The position numbers and the translations under genes were made by a program. Positions 1 through 9,348 of a stretch of 64,000 bases of DNA are shown here, in pieces. How positions within the stretch are numbered: the stretch's first letter is position 1; every line of letters begins with the position of its first letter. This stretch comes from an uncultured Victivallaceae bacterium. GTDB lineage: Bacteria > Verrucomicrobiota > Lentisphaeria > Victivallales > Victivallaceae. The notes beneath the pieces are model-generated. The model was not told the DNA's origin and did not search any database. It saw only the letters and a list, made by a program, of their open reading frames with translations. Location of the stretch: the NCBI GenBank assembly GCA_944389925.1, contig CALXOD010000051.1:62001-126000 (forward strand), written 5' to 3'.

Positions 1-806
1 TATTCCCGGTAATAGCGCTGAAATTCCACCATCTGACGCCGCCCTTCCACCAGACCGGCAGTCACCGATTTCTCATCCAGCGGATCCAGCCCGAAGAGGT
101 GCCCCATATTTCCTCCTCCGAGGTGAGTCCCCGTCGGAGTAATGCCGGTGTGATGCGGATCGTTATGGCGGAAAATACCGTCCGCAAACGCCTTGAAAAG
201 AATCTCCCGCGGCTTGTCCCCGGACGCCCGGAACCGCTCCCAGTCGATCCCGCCCCAGCCGGAACAAAGCGTCGATGGCATCACCACGCCGTTTTCATCG
301 CCCTTTTCCGTCCGGTTTCCGGCATAAGCCGCCAGATCGCCGTCTCCCGTACCGTCCACAAACACCCGCGCACCGATGGCAAACAATCCGCTCTTGGCGT
401 GAAATACCGCCGCCGTAACCCTGCCGTCCTCCGTCTCCGCCGCAATGAGTTCGGTCATCAGAGAAAAATCCACCCCCGCACGCTCCAGCAGATCATCGTA
501 AATCCGCTTCAGCCGTTCACCGTTGATGAAATCGGGATTGTTGTTTATTACGCCTTCGGCAGCATGTCGATCACGCACTTCACGGCCGAAACCGTCCGCA
601 CAGAAGTCCACGCCGTTTCCGAACGTCATATACATCGGCACCCCGCCGGCTGTGCCCAGTCCCCCCAGGCAGCTGTGCGCTTCCGCCAGAAACACCCTTG
701 CCCCCTGTCGCGCGGCAACGACCGCCGCCGCCACGCCGGCCGGACCGCCGCCGACGACGCAGACATCGTAAGTGTCGCGAATAGTGATTTCCCGTTGAAA
801 CAACAT
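1..806 (-). CDS. FAD-dependent oxidoreductase, C-terminus beyond window
   Basis: The visible 268 residues are the N-terminal part of a flavoprotein of the FAD_oxidored type found widely in Lentisphaerota and Bacteroidota. A Rossmann dinucleotide motif (VGGGPAG) lies near residues 19-25, with a basic-acidic second strand about 20 residues later, and VDGTGDGDLA near residue 150 matches the second FAD-contact motif of the family. The ATG at 806 follows AGGAGAG with 8 bases of spacing. No signal peptide is seen, so it is probably cytoplasmic. It resembles the protein at 5983-7293. The substrate cannot be read from sequence. It lies downstream of the DUF4965 gene on the same strand but has its own likely promoter. 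Confidence 0.85.
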   Translation of the reverse strand, partial: MLFQREITIRDTYDVCVVGGGPAGVAAAVVAARQGARVFLAEAHSCLGGLGTAGGVPMYMTFGNGVDFCADGFGREVRDRHAAEGVINNNPDFINGERLKRIYDDLLERAGVDFSLMTELIAAETEDGRVTAAVFHAKSGLFAIGARVFVDGTGDGDLAAYAGNRTEKGDENGVVMPSTLCSGWGGIDWERFRASGDKPREILFKAFADGIFRHNDPHHTGITPTGTHLGGGNMGHLFGLDPLDEKSVTAGLVEGRRQMVEFQRYYRE

Positions 807-849
807 GATGCGACTCTCCTTTTTTTAGCTGTTTTTGCATCGTTTCTTT

Positions 850-879
850 ATAATATACGCTCGCAAGCCAAAGGAGCAA
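850..879 (-). promoter_or_regulatory. Putative sigma-70 promoter for the FAD oxidoreductase
   Basis: On the minus strand TTGCTC (879-874) and TATTAT (855-850) are separated by 18 bp, about 44 bases before the start codon at 806. This would allow the oxidoreductase to be expressed separately from the DUF4965 gene upstream. Confidence 0.4.
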
Positions 880-915
880 CCACCGGGTTTCACGGGAACT
901 CTACTTTTTTGCGAA

Positions 916-2937
916 TCAGGCGCCGAAACCGCCCCCTTCCCGCGATAAAAACGGTAAAAACACCCCTCCCACCACCGAACGCGCCCGGAACCCCTGTTCC
1001 AGACCATCCGTCACTCCATACCAGTCACCAAACGGAATCCGACTCGGCGTTTCATCAAGGAAACGATACAAGGGGGCTATCAGATGCTCGAAGTCTATGC
1101 GCTCCCGCGCCAGCGACGCTGCCCAGACCACCCAGTCCGCCTTGGTATAAGGTTTCCGGTTGTCCAGCGGTACACCGTAGCGCAGAATCCGCCCCAGATA
1201 CGACCGCACTTCCGCAGCGGCCAGCTCCTCCGGAAACAGATTCAAGCCCAGCAGCCGGTCCCAGACCAGGTTGTATTTGAGGCTCCAGCTGTCCGCCGCG
1301 CCGAAAGCCAGCACGGTATGTCCGTTCACGGCGGCCCGAACCAGCCATTCCGCTGCCAATTCCCGGGCCCGGTTCAGAAACGTCGCAGCCTCTTCATGCA
1401 GCCCCCGTTTTTCACACAACTGTGCAAAAGCACCGATGCCGAGAATCCCCTTGATCGCCAGATTGGCATTCCCCGCCAGATGCCCGGCAAAATCGTCGGT
1501 GCACAACTGCCGCTCCAACTCCAGACCGGTCCGCGACAGGTAAGTCGCCCAACGCCGCAGCAGCCGCCACTCTTCCGCCGTGAATGTCGTATCGGGTTCG
1601 GCCCGGACCACCGCCCCCGCCATCAGCAGCATGTTGCCGCACTCCTCCACCGGCATCTGATATTCCAGCTGATTATCGCCGTACAACTGTCCGTTGGCCA
1701 GAGGATAGCGGCCGACATCATGCGGTGCGAATTCGTACTGCCAGGCCGGCCTTGAGGCATAGCGGAAAATCGGCCGCATCATTCCCCGCACCAGTTCCGG
1801 ACAGAAGCGCAGAAAGAGCGGCATGGAAGGATAACTCACATCCACCGTGCCGATAAAGCCGCCACTGAAATTTTCCTTGGAGAAAAACAGCAGTTCGCCG
1901 TTTTCATCGTAAACCATCTTATGCGCGGCAAATGCCTGACGCCAGGCCAGCGCGCAGATCGCGGCATATTTTTCCCCGCCAATCGCCTCCGCCTCAGCGA
2001 TCAGTTCCGCATCCAGACGGTCGCAGCTTGCGGCAAGTCCTTCGTACTCCGCCGTCGCCGCCTCCAGCATCCGCCGGAAATCCGGTTCTTCCCGGCGCCA
2101 GGCAGCCACCAGCCGGGCGCCGAAATATTCAATCGCCAGCACGTCATCGTAAGCTATTACGGAAAATGATTTTCGTTCCCTTCCATCAACCAGCCCGAAA
2201 TCCTGATAACAGGCCATCACCGGCAGCCTCCGCGATACCGCGTCCATCCCCGGCAGTTCATCCGCCACCGGCAAATCCTCACCGGTGGCAAAACGCTGCC
2301 GCAGCTCCGCCGTACCGATCACGGCCCGACTTTCCGCCGGAGCACTCAGCCAGATCCGCCCCCAGTCGATCCGCACGTCGTCGCCGGAACGCCACAACGG
2401 TCGTTGTTCCCGGTTGCCGAAGGAGAGCGCCGCCCGACCACCGATGTTCTCACGCCGGCCGTTCACCGCCTCGGTCCCGTCGTTGACACACAGCTCCGCC
2501 GATACGTCGAAATACAATTCCACCCGGTGTTTCCGCCCGTCTTCAGCCGCCACCGTCCACTCCACATAGGAGACCGGACGCATCGTCGCCTGCCGGTCGT
2601 CCGGTAGAAACGGCGTCCGGAAATCCAGCGTCAACCGCACGCCGGCGGCGTAAAATTCATAATGGGTCGTCAAGGGCCGTACTTCCAGAACTCGCTGTTC
2701 CATCCCCATCGGCTGTTGCGTATTGCAGTTGCGGCTGTTTCTCAAATCCGGCTTCAGCAGTCCCATCACCCGCCAGGGTACACCATCGATCCGCAGCATC
2801 AGATTCAACGCATTCGGAATCCCACTCCAGTGACAGGGATCGGAGTCAAACAGTCGATCCGCCATCGACCAGACGCTGAAATAGGGATCCACCGTCAACA
2901 ACGGCACGGCGGGAGGGCGGAAAGGTTTCTTCATCAT
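916..2937 (-). CDS. Glutaminase A-like protein (DUF4964/DUF5127/DUF4965/DUF1793 family)
   Basis: This 673-residue protein follows the layout of the fungal and bacterial glutaminase-A (GtaA) family. The N-terminus has RPPAVPLLTVDPYFSVWS (DUF4964-like), then a beta-rich DUF5127 region to about residue 310, and a C-terminal alpha-toroid with SLKYNLVWDRLLGLNLFP, LDNRKPYTKADW and ARSVVGG (DUF1793 signatures). The ATG at 2937 is chosen because AAGGAG lies 9 bases upstream; an earlier in-frame start lacks this. I see no signal peptide, unlike many family members, so it may act in the cytoplasm. The family name rests on few characterised enzymes, so the activity (amidase or glycosidase) is uncertain. 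A divergent AraC regulator probably controls it. Confidence 0.85.
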   Translation of the reverse strand: MMKKPFRPPAVPLLTVDPYFSVWSMADRLFDSDPCHWSGIPNALNLMLRIDGVPWRVMGLLKPDLRNSRNCNTQQPMGMEQRVLEVRPLTTHYEFYAAGVRLTLDFRTPFLPDDRQATMRPVSYVEWTVAAEDGRKHRVELYFDVSAELCVNDGTEAVNGRRENIGGRAALSFGNREQRPLWRSGDDVRIDWGRIWLSAPAESRAVIGTAELRQRFATGEDLPVADELPGMDAVSRRLPVMACYQDFGLVDGRERKSFSVIAYDDVLAIEYFGARLVAAWRREEPDFRRMLEAATAEYEGLAASCDRLDAELIAEAEAIGGEKYAAICALAWRQAFAAHKMVYDENGELLFFSKENFSGGFIGTVDVSYPSMPLFLRFCPELVRGMMRPIFRYASRPAWQYEFAPHDVGRYPLANGQLYGDNQLEYQMPVEECGNMLLMAGAVVRAEPDTTFTAEEWRLLRRWATYLSRTGLELERQLCTDDFAGHLAGNANLAIKGILGIGAFAQLCEKRGLHEEAATFLNRARELAAEWLVRAAVNGHTVLAFGAADSWSLKYNLVWDRLLGLNLFPEELAAAEVRSYLGRILRYGVPLDNRKPYTKADWVVWAASLARERIDFEHLIAPLYRFLDETPSRIPFGDWYGVTDGLEQGFRARSVVGGVFLPFLSREGGGFGA

Positions 2938-3024
2938 CGTCCCATTCTCCTTGCTGTTTCTCTTCCGGCATGCCAATCGTCACGGAGTCGGCCAACTGCC
3001 CGGAAAAATTGTCATGGTTCAGAT

Positions 3025-3052
3025 TTGAACTAAAAAAAGGTTTTTATATATT
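3025..3052 (+). promoter_or_regulatory. Putative promoter for the AraC-type regulator
   Basis: TTGAAC (3025-3030) and TATATT (3047-3052) are 16 bp apart in a strikingly AT-rich stretch between the divergent DUF4965 and AraC genes. This shared region of about 175 bp is where the AraC protein would be expected to bind. Confidence 0.45.
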
Positions 3053-3112
3053 ATAAGAAAGAATTGTCGCTTTTTGAATGATAAAATATGCAAAAAAATA
3101 TATAAAACGAAC

Positions 3113-3982
3113 ATGCAGGAAGAAATCTTCATTCCCCCGCCGCCACCAGTCGACTGGCCGTTGCGTCTGGAACTGGCCGGAATCAGCTATTGCGACGGCA
3201 GTTATCGGATCAGCCGCCGGAATACCCCTACCTGTGTGCTCGAATATGTCGTCTCCGGACGCGGTGTCGTGGAAATCGACGGAGAAATCACCCGGCCCGA
3301 AACCGGCGATCTGTATCTGATCCCCTCCTATACGGAAAATCATTACCATTCCGATGCGACAAATCCATGGATCAAATACTGGTTCAACGTCAGCGGCCCC
3401 ATGGCGGATGCGCTGTTCGATCTCTATCGGCTGCGGCGACGGACTCTGGTACACCATTTCCGGAGACCGGAACTCTTCCGGGAAGGTCTGCGGGAACTAT
3501 ACCGCCATCCGAATGAAGCTCATCTCCGAATCATGCCCCGGCTGCTGATGGAAATTACCGCAACAGCGGCGGGCCAACTGGCAGAACAGACCCCTTCCGG
3601 CCACACGCCGGCAGGCCTGATCATGCGGGAACTTCTGGAAAAACACCTGCACTCCCCCGCGCCGTCAGCAGCGGAACTGGGCCGGGCCATCCGCCGTTCC
3701 CCGACTCAGGCCATCCGAATCTTCCGGAAGGAGTTCGGCAGCACACCGCGCCAATATCTGCTCAACCGGAAAATGGAGGTGGCCATGCAGCTGCTGCGCC
3801 ACTCCAGTCACGGACTCAAGGAAATTGCGGATATTCTGGGTTTTGCTGGCGAATATCATTTTGCGGCATTGTTCAAACGCAAAAAAGGCATCCCTCCAGG
3901 CCGCTTCCGCACCGGTTCCCCCTCCATTCCCCTTGCGGATCAGGCTTCTTGCGACGGCACAGCTTTAGGCAAAAATACGTAA
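3113..3982 (+). CDS. AraC family transcriptional regulator
   Basis: A one-component regulator of about 289 residues. The N-terminal half is a cupin-like AraC ligand domain (CVLEYVVSGRGVVEIDG, then a GDLYLIPSYTENHYH strand). The C-terminal 100 residues hold two helix-turn-helix units, the second ending in LKEIADILGFAGEYHFAALFKRKKGIPPGRFR, which is typical of the AraC/XylS DNA-binding domain. The ATG at 3113 is preferred, but a TTG at 3074 would add 13 residues and neither has a clear ribosome site. It is divergent from the DUF4965 gene, which it probably regulates in response to a sugar. Its last 43 bases overlap the 3' end of the sensor kinase gene on the other strand. Confidence 0.85.
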   Translation: MQEEIFIPPPPPVDWPLRLELAGISYCDGSYRISRRNTPTCVLEYVVSGRGVVEIDGEITRPETGDLYLIPSYTENHYHSDATNPWIKYWFNVSGPMADALFDLYRLRRRTLVHHFRRPELFREGLRELYRHPNEAHLRIMPRLLMEITATAAGQLAEQTPSGHTPAGLIMRELLEKHLHSPAPSAAELGRAIRRSPTQAIRIFRKEFGSTPRQYLLNRKMEVAMQLLRHSSHGLKEIADILGFAGEYHFAALFKRKKGIPPGRFRTGSPSIPLADQASCDGTALGKNT

Positions 3983-5895
3983 AAAGCCGTCCCTACGCCC
4001 GGGCGACTGAATACCTGCACCCAGCCATGGTGACTGGTAACGGTGCCGTATACCATGGCCAATCCCATCCCCGTTCCCTGTCCCACCGGCTTGGTGGTGA
4101 AAAACGGCTCAAAGACTTTCCGCAACGTATCAGCATCCATCCCATGGCCATTGTCCCGCACAATCAGACAGTAGAAATCATGCAGCTGAAAATCTTTCTG
4201 CATCTCCGGCGGCGGTTCTACTTTCTCCCCGCATGCAGCTGCTTCGCACAAAATCAACTCCAGCAGCCGCTGTCCGGAATTCCGCTCGGTGGCATCGCGT
4301 GCATTCAGCATCAGATTCAACAGCACCTGCTGAAGCTGAATCCGGTCCCCGCTCACGATCATCGGGACGGCGGGAGGTTGAAATTCGATATCCAGCCCGG
4401 TTTGACTTTTGGGCAGCATCATACCGATGCTGTTTTCCGCCAGTTCCCGCAAATCCAGATCGGTAATCTGATATTTCCCCTTACGGGCAAAGCCCAGCAG
4501 CTGCCCGGTCAAACGCCCTGACTGCTCGGCAATTTCCGCGATCTTCCCCAGATGGCGCGCCACCTCCGGATCGCTTGGCGCATGCATGTAATTGATGACG
4601 TCGATATGCCCGAGAATCGCGTGAATGTGATTGTTGAAGTCATGGGCAATCCCCCCTGCCAGCTGTCCCAGCGACTCAATCCGCTGCGCATGGGCTAATT
4701 GTTCGCTCAGACGTTCACGTTCCTTTTCCAACCGCGCCTCTTCCGTTACGTCACGCCCGATCAACACCAGCACCGGACGAGCCTTCAGCCGCTGCAGCGA
4801 CAGGGAACAGGAAATCAGTCGTTCCCGTTCCGGCCGCGGGCCCCCCAGCAGCACCTGAAACCGTGATACCCCCTTTTCCGGCGACAGATGCTCCCCGTCC
4901 TCGGAAAGGGCCGGATGAAACAACGTTCCGTCCGGATTGCGCATCCATTGGAAAAACTTCATACCGATCATCTCCGACGGCGATTCCATATGCAATGTCC
5001 GGGCCGCTGCCAGGTTTGCATCCAACACCCGGCCCTCGGGATTAAGCAGCACAATCAGTTCACTGGCATTACGCAGCACCTGCTGATAGCGTCCTTCCCA
5101 CTCCCGCAGGCTCTCTTCAAGCAGTTTGGAACGGCCATAGCCCCCAAAGAAGGCAAAGATGATATCCAGTGTACTGCGGCCATGCGGTTCCGCTTCGCTT
5201 TCGATTTTCCTCAGGTATATCGTCAGCAACATGCTCAGCCACAGCGTGGCGGCAGCCCGTGCGAGAAAAGCGCCGGTCAGAAATTCAAACTGATTCGGCC
5301 GGTTCCAGTACAAAACCGTCACATACAGCAGCGAATCTGCAATCTGGGTAAAAGCCAGCGCTCCCAGCACACAGAAAAATAACCGACAATGCGCCGTTTT
5401 CAACCGCGTGAAAATAATCGGCAACATGAATAAATCCAGCAGATGTGCCAGCACCAGTGCCACCATCGAGCGGCGGCTTTCCTTCAAAAGAAAATCCAGC
5501 GCCTCCGCTGCCAATCCGGATGAAATCGAATATCCGGTCCAGGAACATTGCAGCCGGGTGATTTCTCCCAGATACAGAAAAAGCCCGAAAAGCACCAATG
5601 AACCGATAATCAGCCGCTGCGCAGCCAGAGTTCCTTCGGTAATATACACCAGCAGCAACGCCGCCAGATACGGCAGGAACAAAACGGTCGGCCCAATCTG
5701 AAAATCCAGCGTTCCTACCAGCACCGCCCGGAAATCAGCCGCACAAACCAGCTGTGCAAACAAAAACAGCAGTCCCAGCGACAGATAAAACGACGCCGAC
5801 CCGATTACCTTGCGCTGACTATGCAGCAGACCGAGTCCGACGAATACAAACGTCATCTCCAGCAAAGCCAGCAAAATCGCGTAAAACCAGTCCAC
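3940..5895 (-). CDS. Membrane-bound PAS-containing sensor histidine kinase
   Basis: A 651-residue kinase. The first 230 or so residues form about seven hydrophobic membrane segments with short loops. A PAS domain follows (about 265-370, [20 protein letters not shown]). The HisKA dimerisation helix carries [19 protein letters not shown] with the phospho-acceptor at about His418. The ATPase domain has an N box (NLMLNARDA), a G1 box (DNGHGMDA, Asp near 581), FEPFFTT and GTGMGLA. The NtrB-like HDFNN form is common in kinases with a receiver partner, but no response regulator is adjacent, so it is an orphan here. The start is a GTG at 5895 with a weak, distant GGAG. The signal sensed by the membrane part is unknown. 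Confidence 0.85.
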   Translation of the reverse strand: MDWFYAILLALLEMTFVFVGLGLLHSQRKVIGSASFYLSLGLLFLFAQLVCAADFRAVLVGTLDFQIGPTVLFLPYLAALLLVYITEGTLAAQRLIIGSLVLFGLFLYLGEITRLQCSWTGYSISSGLAAEALDFLLKESRRSMVALVLAHLLDLFMLPIIFTRLKTAHCRLFFCVLGALAFTQIADSLLYVTVLYWNRPNQFEFLTGAFLARAAATLWLSMLLTIYLRKIESEAEPHGRSTLDIIFAFFGGYGRSKLLEESLREWEGRYQQVLRNASELIVLLNPEGRVLDANLAAARTLHMESPSEMIGMKFFQWMRNPDGTLFHPALSEDGEHLSPEKGVSRFQVLLGGPRPERERLISCSLSLQRLKARPVLVLIGRDVTEEARLEKERERLSEQLAHAQRIESLGQLAGGIAHDFNNHIHAILGHIDVINYMHAPSDPEVARHLGKIAEIAEQSGRLTGQLLGFARKGKYQITDLDLRELAENSIGMMLPKSQTGLDIEFQPPAVPMIVSGDRIQLQQVLLNLMLNARDATERNSGQRLLELILCEAAACGEKVEPPPEMQKDFQLHDFYCLIVRDNGHGMDADTLRKVFEPFFTTKPVGQGTGMGLAMVYGTVTSHHGWVQVFSRPGVGTAFYVFLPKAVPSQEA

Positions 5896-5982
5896 CCCGT
5901 CTCTCTGCTCCCTGCATCTCAGTTCCGCGATTCTCCGATCCCCCTGAGGACAATCTCGGCGCCCGCCGGAACACGCTGTTTT

Positions 5983-7293
5983 TTACAAATACGCCCCGAA
6001 TGCGCGCAGCTTCTCCCGTCCCGCCACGCCGTCCAATTTCGTCGGCATCGTCCCCGCCGTCACTGCCATCGCCGCGGCCATCCCCGCCGCTTGTCCAATC
6101 GAACAGACCGGCGGCATCACCCGCATGGAACTGTGCAGCGCATGATCCACGGAAATACAACGGCTTCCGATCAGGAGATTGTCGCATCCTTCCGCTACAA
6201 TGCAGCCATAGGGAATTTCGTACCAGTCGTCCGGCGGCAACCGACGGATCATCGTACCGGAACCCTTCGGATTGTGAATGTCCACGTCATAACTCACCCG
6301 GGCAATCGCATCCGGAAATTTCTCCGCCCGGTCAAACGCCGTTACCGTCAAATAACGTCGTCCCCGAATCCGACGCGATTCCCGCACCCCGATATGATGC
6401 GCGATCGAATGTACCGCGGCCCGTTCGAACCCCGGTACATATTCCCGCAGAAAGGCCAGGTATTCCCGCAGCTGCCGTCGCGCGTCGATTTCCGCCTCCG
6501 ACAACTCCCGCGCGTTCAACGCGCTCTTCAACACAACCCGGGTAGTGTTAAAATGCATCACATCCGGCTCCAGATCCTCAAACATCAATACGTTTTCCCG
6601 CAGACACCGGATTTTTCCATCCGCCTTTGCCCGGTCGTACAGGGCGTTGACCTCCGCCCGCGACGGCATCCGGGACCGATCCACTCCGCTTAATTTGAAA
6701 CACAGCGTCATCGGCTGGCAGTTTCCCTCTTCGTCACCATATTCAAAAGGCACTCCCGCCAATGCCGCCAGATCCCCGTCACCGGTTCCATCCACAAATA
6801 CTTTGCCGCGCACTGCGCTCAACCCGTCTTTACCGGACAGAATGACTTCGGTAAGCCGTTCTTCCGTGCGTCGGACGTCAAACAATGTATGATGGTACAT
6901 CATCCGTACACCGGCAGCAAGGCAAAGGTCTTCCACCGCCAGCATGGCCAGATTTTTGGAAATCATACGTTCGCTGCTGTTTTCCACACGATTTTCTGCG
7001 TGCGGCGCCACTTTGCCCGGCAGATACCGGCGCATGGCGTCAATCCACTCCCCGTAAAGCGGTCGATCCAGCGGCAGACCATGAGAATGACTGCACATGA
7101 ACGGAGTCACCTCCCCCACCGACGCCATCCCACCGGCAAAACCATAACGCTCGATCAATACGACGTCCGCCCCGTTGCGCGCAGCTGTCACAGCCGCAGC
7201 GAATCCTCCCGGCCCGGCGCCACACACCACCACATCCGCTTCCGCCGTCACGGGAACTTCCCGCTTCAGCTCGTAAGGAATCGACTCACTCAT
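5983..7293 (-). CDS. FAD-dependent oxidoreductase coupled to glgB
   Basis: A complete 436-residue flavoprotein related to the one at the left window edge. It has VCGAGPGGFAAAVTAARNGA near residues 21-40, the family motif FVDGTGDGDLAALAG, and a C-terminal LLIGSRCISVDHALHSS stretch with conserved small residues near the flavin. The ATG at 7293 follows AGGAGG with a rather long 12-base gap and overlaps the glgB stop by 8 bases, so translation is probably coupled. Being the last gene of a glycogen operon is unexpected, and no link to glycogen chemistry is known to me. It lacks a signal peptide. The substrate is not predictable. Confidence 0.85.
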   Translation of the reverse strand: MSESIPYELKREVPVTAEADVVVCGAGPGGFAAAVTAARNGADVVLIERYGFAGGMASVGEVTPFMCSHSHGLPLDRPLYGEWIDAMRRYLPGKVAPHAENRVENSSERMISKNLAMLAVEDLCLAAGVRMMYHHTLFDVRRTEERLTEVILSGKDGLSAVRGKVFVDGTGDGDLAALAGVPFEYGDEEGNCQPMTLCFKLSGVDRSRMPSRAEVNALYDRAKADGKIRCLRENVLMFEDLEPDVMHFNTTRVVLKSALNARELSEAEIDARRQLREYLAFLREYVPGFERAAVHSIAHHIGVRESRRIRGRRYLTVTAFDRAEKFPDAIARVSYDVDIHNPKGSGTMIRRLPPDDWYEIPYGCIVAEGCDNLLIGSRCISVDHALHSSMRVMPPVCSIGQAAGMAAAMAVTAGTMPTKLDGVAGREKLRAFGAYL

Positions 7294-9340
7294 TTTTCCC
7301 GTTTGCCTCCTGTTGGACGCACGTCTTCTGCAACACCAACGCAGTTCGACAGGGCAAATACAACCGCACCGCCTGGTGGGACCTGCCCTGCCCGTCCGGC
7401 ACCGCGGAAGTCCCATAGGTCATCGCGCAGTCAATCCGGTCAAAACCGCCGAAAGCCCCGGCATCACTGCTCAAAACAATCCGATAGTTCCCGGGCGGAA
7501 ACTCCAATTCACAATCAGCAAAAGAATCCGTCGGATGAAAATTAAATACGAAAAAATATCCCGCCCGCTCAAAAGCTAGAATTTTGCGCCCCTCATCACA
7601 AACCATCCGTTGCGGCGCACAGTCGTAGAAATCCCCCTTCCCCCGCAGCAGCGCCAGCATCGCCCGGTCAAACGCCTCCAGCTGTCCGTAACGCAGCGTT
7701 TCGTCCTCCGCCAGAGACCACTGCCGTCGGGCGTAGGCATACGACCACCCGTTCCCTTCCCGCGGGAAATCAATCCACTCCGGATGTCCGAATTCGTTCC
7801 CCATGAAATTCAAATAGCCATGCCCCGCCGTCGCCGCCGTCGCCAGGCGCGTCATCTTATGCAGCGCCACCGCCCGATCCACCCGGCCATCGCCGGAATC
7901 ACGGCGCATGGCATCGTACATCGCCGCCCCCGCCAGACGGAAAATCGCCGTCTGACCGCCAACAATGGCCTGATCATGACATTCCACATAGCTGACCGTT
8001 CGCTCATCCGGGCGCCGATTGGTCAATTCGTAGTACATATACCCCATGTTCCACGCCTCGTCCGGCTGATCGAACAGCTTGAACCACATATCGGTCACGC
8101 CCATCGCCATACGGTAATCAAACCCCACGCCCCCCTCCCGAAGCGGTACGGCCAATCCGGGCATGCCGCTGACGTCCTCCGCCACCGTCATGGCATCGGA
8201 GCGCACGGCATGAATCACCTCGTTTGCCAAAGAAAGATACGTCAATGCCTCTTCATCCACCTCATCCCCGAAATAATCAGCATACCCGGCAAAAGCCCGC
8301 CCCAATCCGTGGTGCCGGTACAGCATACTGGTCACGCCATCGAACCGGTACCCATCCACCCGATATTCGTCCAGCCAGAAACGGCAGTTGGAAAGCAGAA
8401 AATGCAACACTTCCGTCTTTCCGTAATCGAAGCAAAGCGAATCCCACGCCCGGTGCTCCCCCCGCTCCCCGGCGTGAAAATAAGTGCTGCGTTCGCCATC
8501 GAATCGCCCCAGTCCTTCCACCTCGTTACGTACCGCGTGGGAATGCACCAGATCCATAATCACCCGCAACCCCAGCCCGTGTGCCGCATCCACCAGTTCC
8601 CGGAAATCATCCGGCGTTCCGAAACGTCCTGCTATGGAAAAAAAGTTGGCGACATGATACCCAAACGAACCGTAATACGGATGCCCCATGATTGCCATCA
8701 ACTGTACCGTATTATAACCGGACCGGGCAATGCGAGGAAGCACCTTTTCCCGGTATTCGCGAAACGTCCCGACTCCGGCCCGCTCCTGGGCCATGCCGAC
8801 ATGCGACTCGTAAATCAACGGCGCCGGAAACGACGCCGGTGACTCATAACGGAACCGGTACGGCTGTTCCGGTCGCCAGACCCGCGCAGAAAAAATGCCG
8901 CTCTGTTCGTCCTGCACCACATAACGCGCATAACTCGGCAGCCGTTCCCCCCTTCCCCCCGGCCACTCCATCAACAGCCGGTAATGCATCCCATGCCATA
9001 ACCGTTCCGCACTCAGTCGAATCTCCCACTCGCCCCGATTATTCAACCGACGCAGTGCAAAGTCCGGCAATGCCTTCCATCCGGACATCTCGCCGATCAG
9101 CGTAATCGCCTCGGCATGGGGTGCCCACTCTCGGAACACCCACTCCCCGTCCCGGAAATGTAATCCGTAATATTCATGTCCGGAAGCAAATTCCGCCAGC
9201 GTCTCCGGCCCCCCGCGCAACAGCCGCCTTCGAACGGCTGCCACCGCCAGACGGCGACGTTCCAGTTCGCCGGCATAAGGTGCCAGATATGGGTCCCGTC
9301 CAAAAGGTTCCGGCCGATTGTCGCGTGTCGGAAATTTCAT
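7286..9340 (-). CDS. glgB: 1,4-alpha-glucan branching enzyme, eukaryotic-type GH13
   Basis: This enzyme (684 residues) makes the alpha-1,6 branches of glycogen. An N-terminal CBM48 region (FREWAPHAEAITLIGEMSGW) precedes the GH13 barrel. The barrel has GSFGYHVANFFSIAGRFG, DGYRFDGVTSM with the nucleophile at about Asp334, VAEDVSGMP with the acid/base at about Glu388, and VECHDQAIVGGQT with the third acid at about Asp456. The DGVTSM and HDQA signatures resemble plant and animal branching enzymes more than the E. coli type. The ATG at 9340 is preferred because GAGGAG lies just upstream; a GTG at 9352 overlapping the glgA stop is the alternative. It is translated tightly with glgA and the FAD gene. 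Confidence 0.93.
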   Translation of the reverse strand: MKFPTRDNRPEPFGRDPYLAPYAGELERRRLAVAAVRRRLLRGGPETLAEFASGHEYYGLHFRDGEWVFREWAPHAEAITLIGEMSGWKALPDFALRRLNNRGEWEIRLSAERLWHGMHYRLLMEWPGGRGERLPSYARYVVQDEQSGIFSARVWRPEQPYRFRYESPASFPAPLIYESHVGMAQERAGVGTFREYREKVLPRIARSGYNTVQLMAIMGHPYYGSFGYHVANFFSIAGRFGTPDDFRELVDAAHGLGLRVIMDLVHSHAVRNEVEGLGRFDGERSTYFHAGERGEHRAWDSLCFDYGKTEVLHFLLSNCRFWLDEYRVDGYRFDGVTSMLYRHHGLGRAFAGYADYFGDEVDEEALTYLSLANEVIHAVRSDAMTVAEDVSGMPGLAVPLREGGVGFDYRMAMGVTDMWFKLFDQPDEAWNMGYMYYELTNRRPDERTVSYVECHDQAIVGGQTAIFRLAGAAMYDAMRRDSGDGRVDRAVALHKMTRLATAATAGHGYLNFMGNEFGHPEWIDFPREGNGWSYAYARRQWSLAEDETLRYGQLEAFDRAMLALLRGKGDFYDCAPQRMVCDEGRKILAFERAGYFFVFNFHPTDSFADCELEFPPGNYRIVLSSDAGAFGGFDRIDCAMTYGTSAVPDGQGRSHQAVRLYLPCRTALVLQKTCVQQEANGKNE

Positions 9341-9348
9341 ACCTCTCC

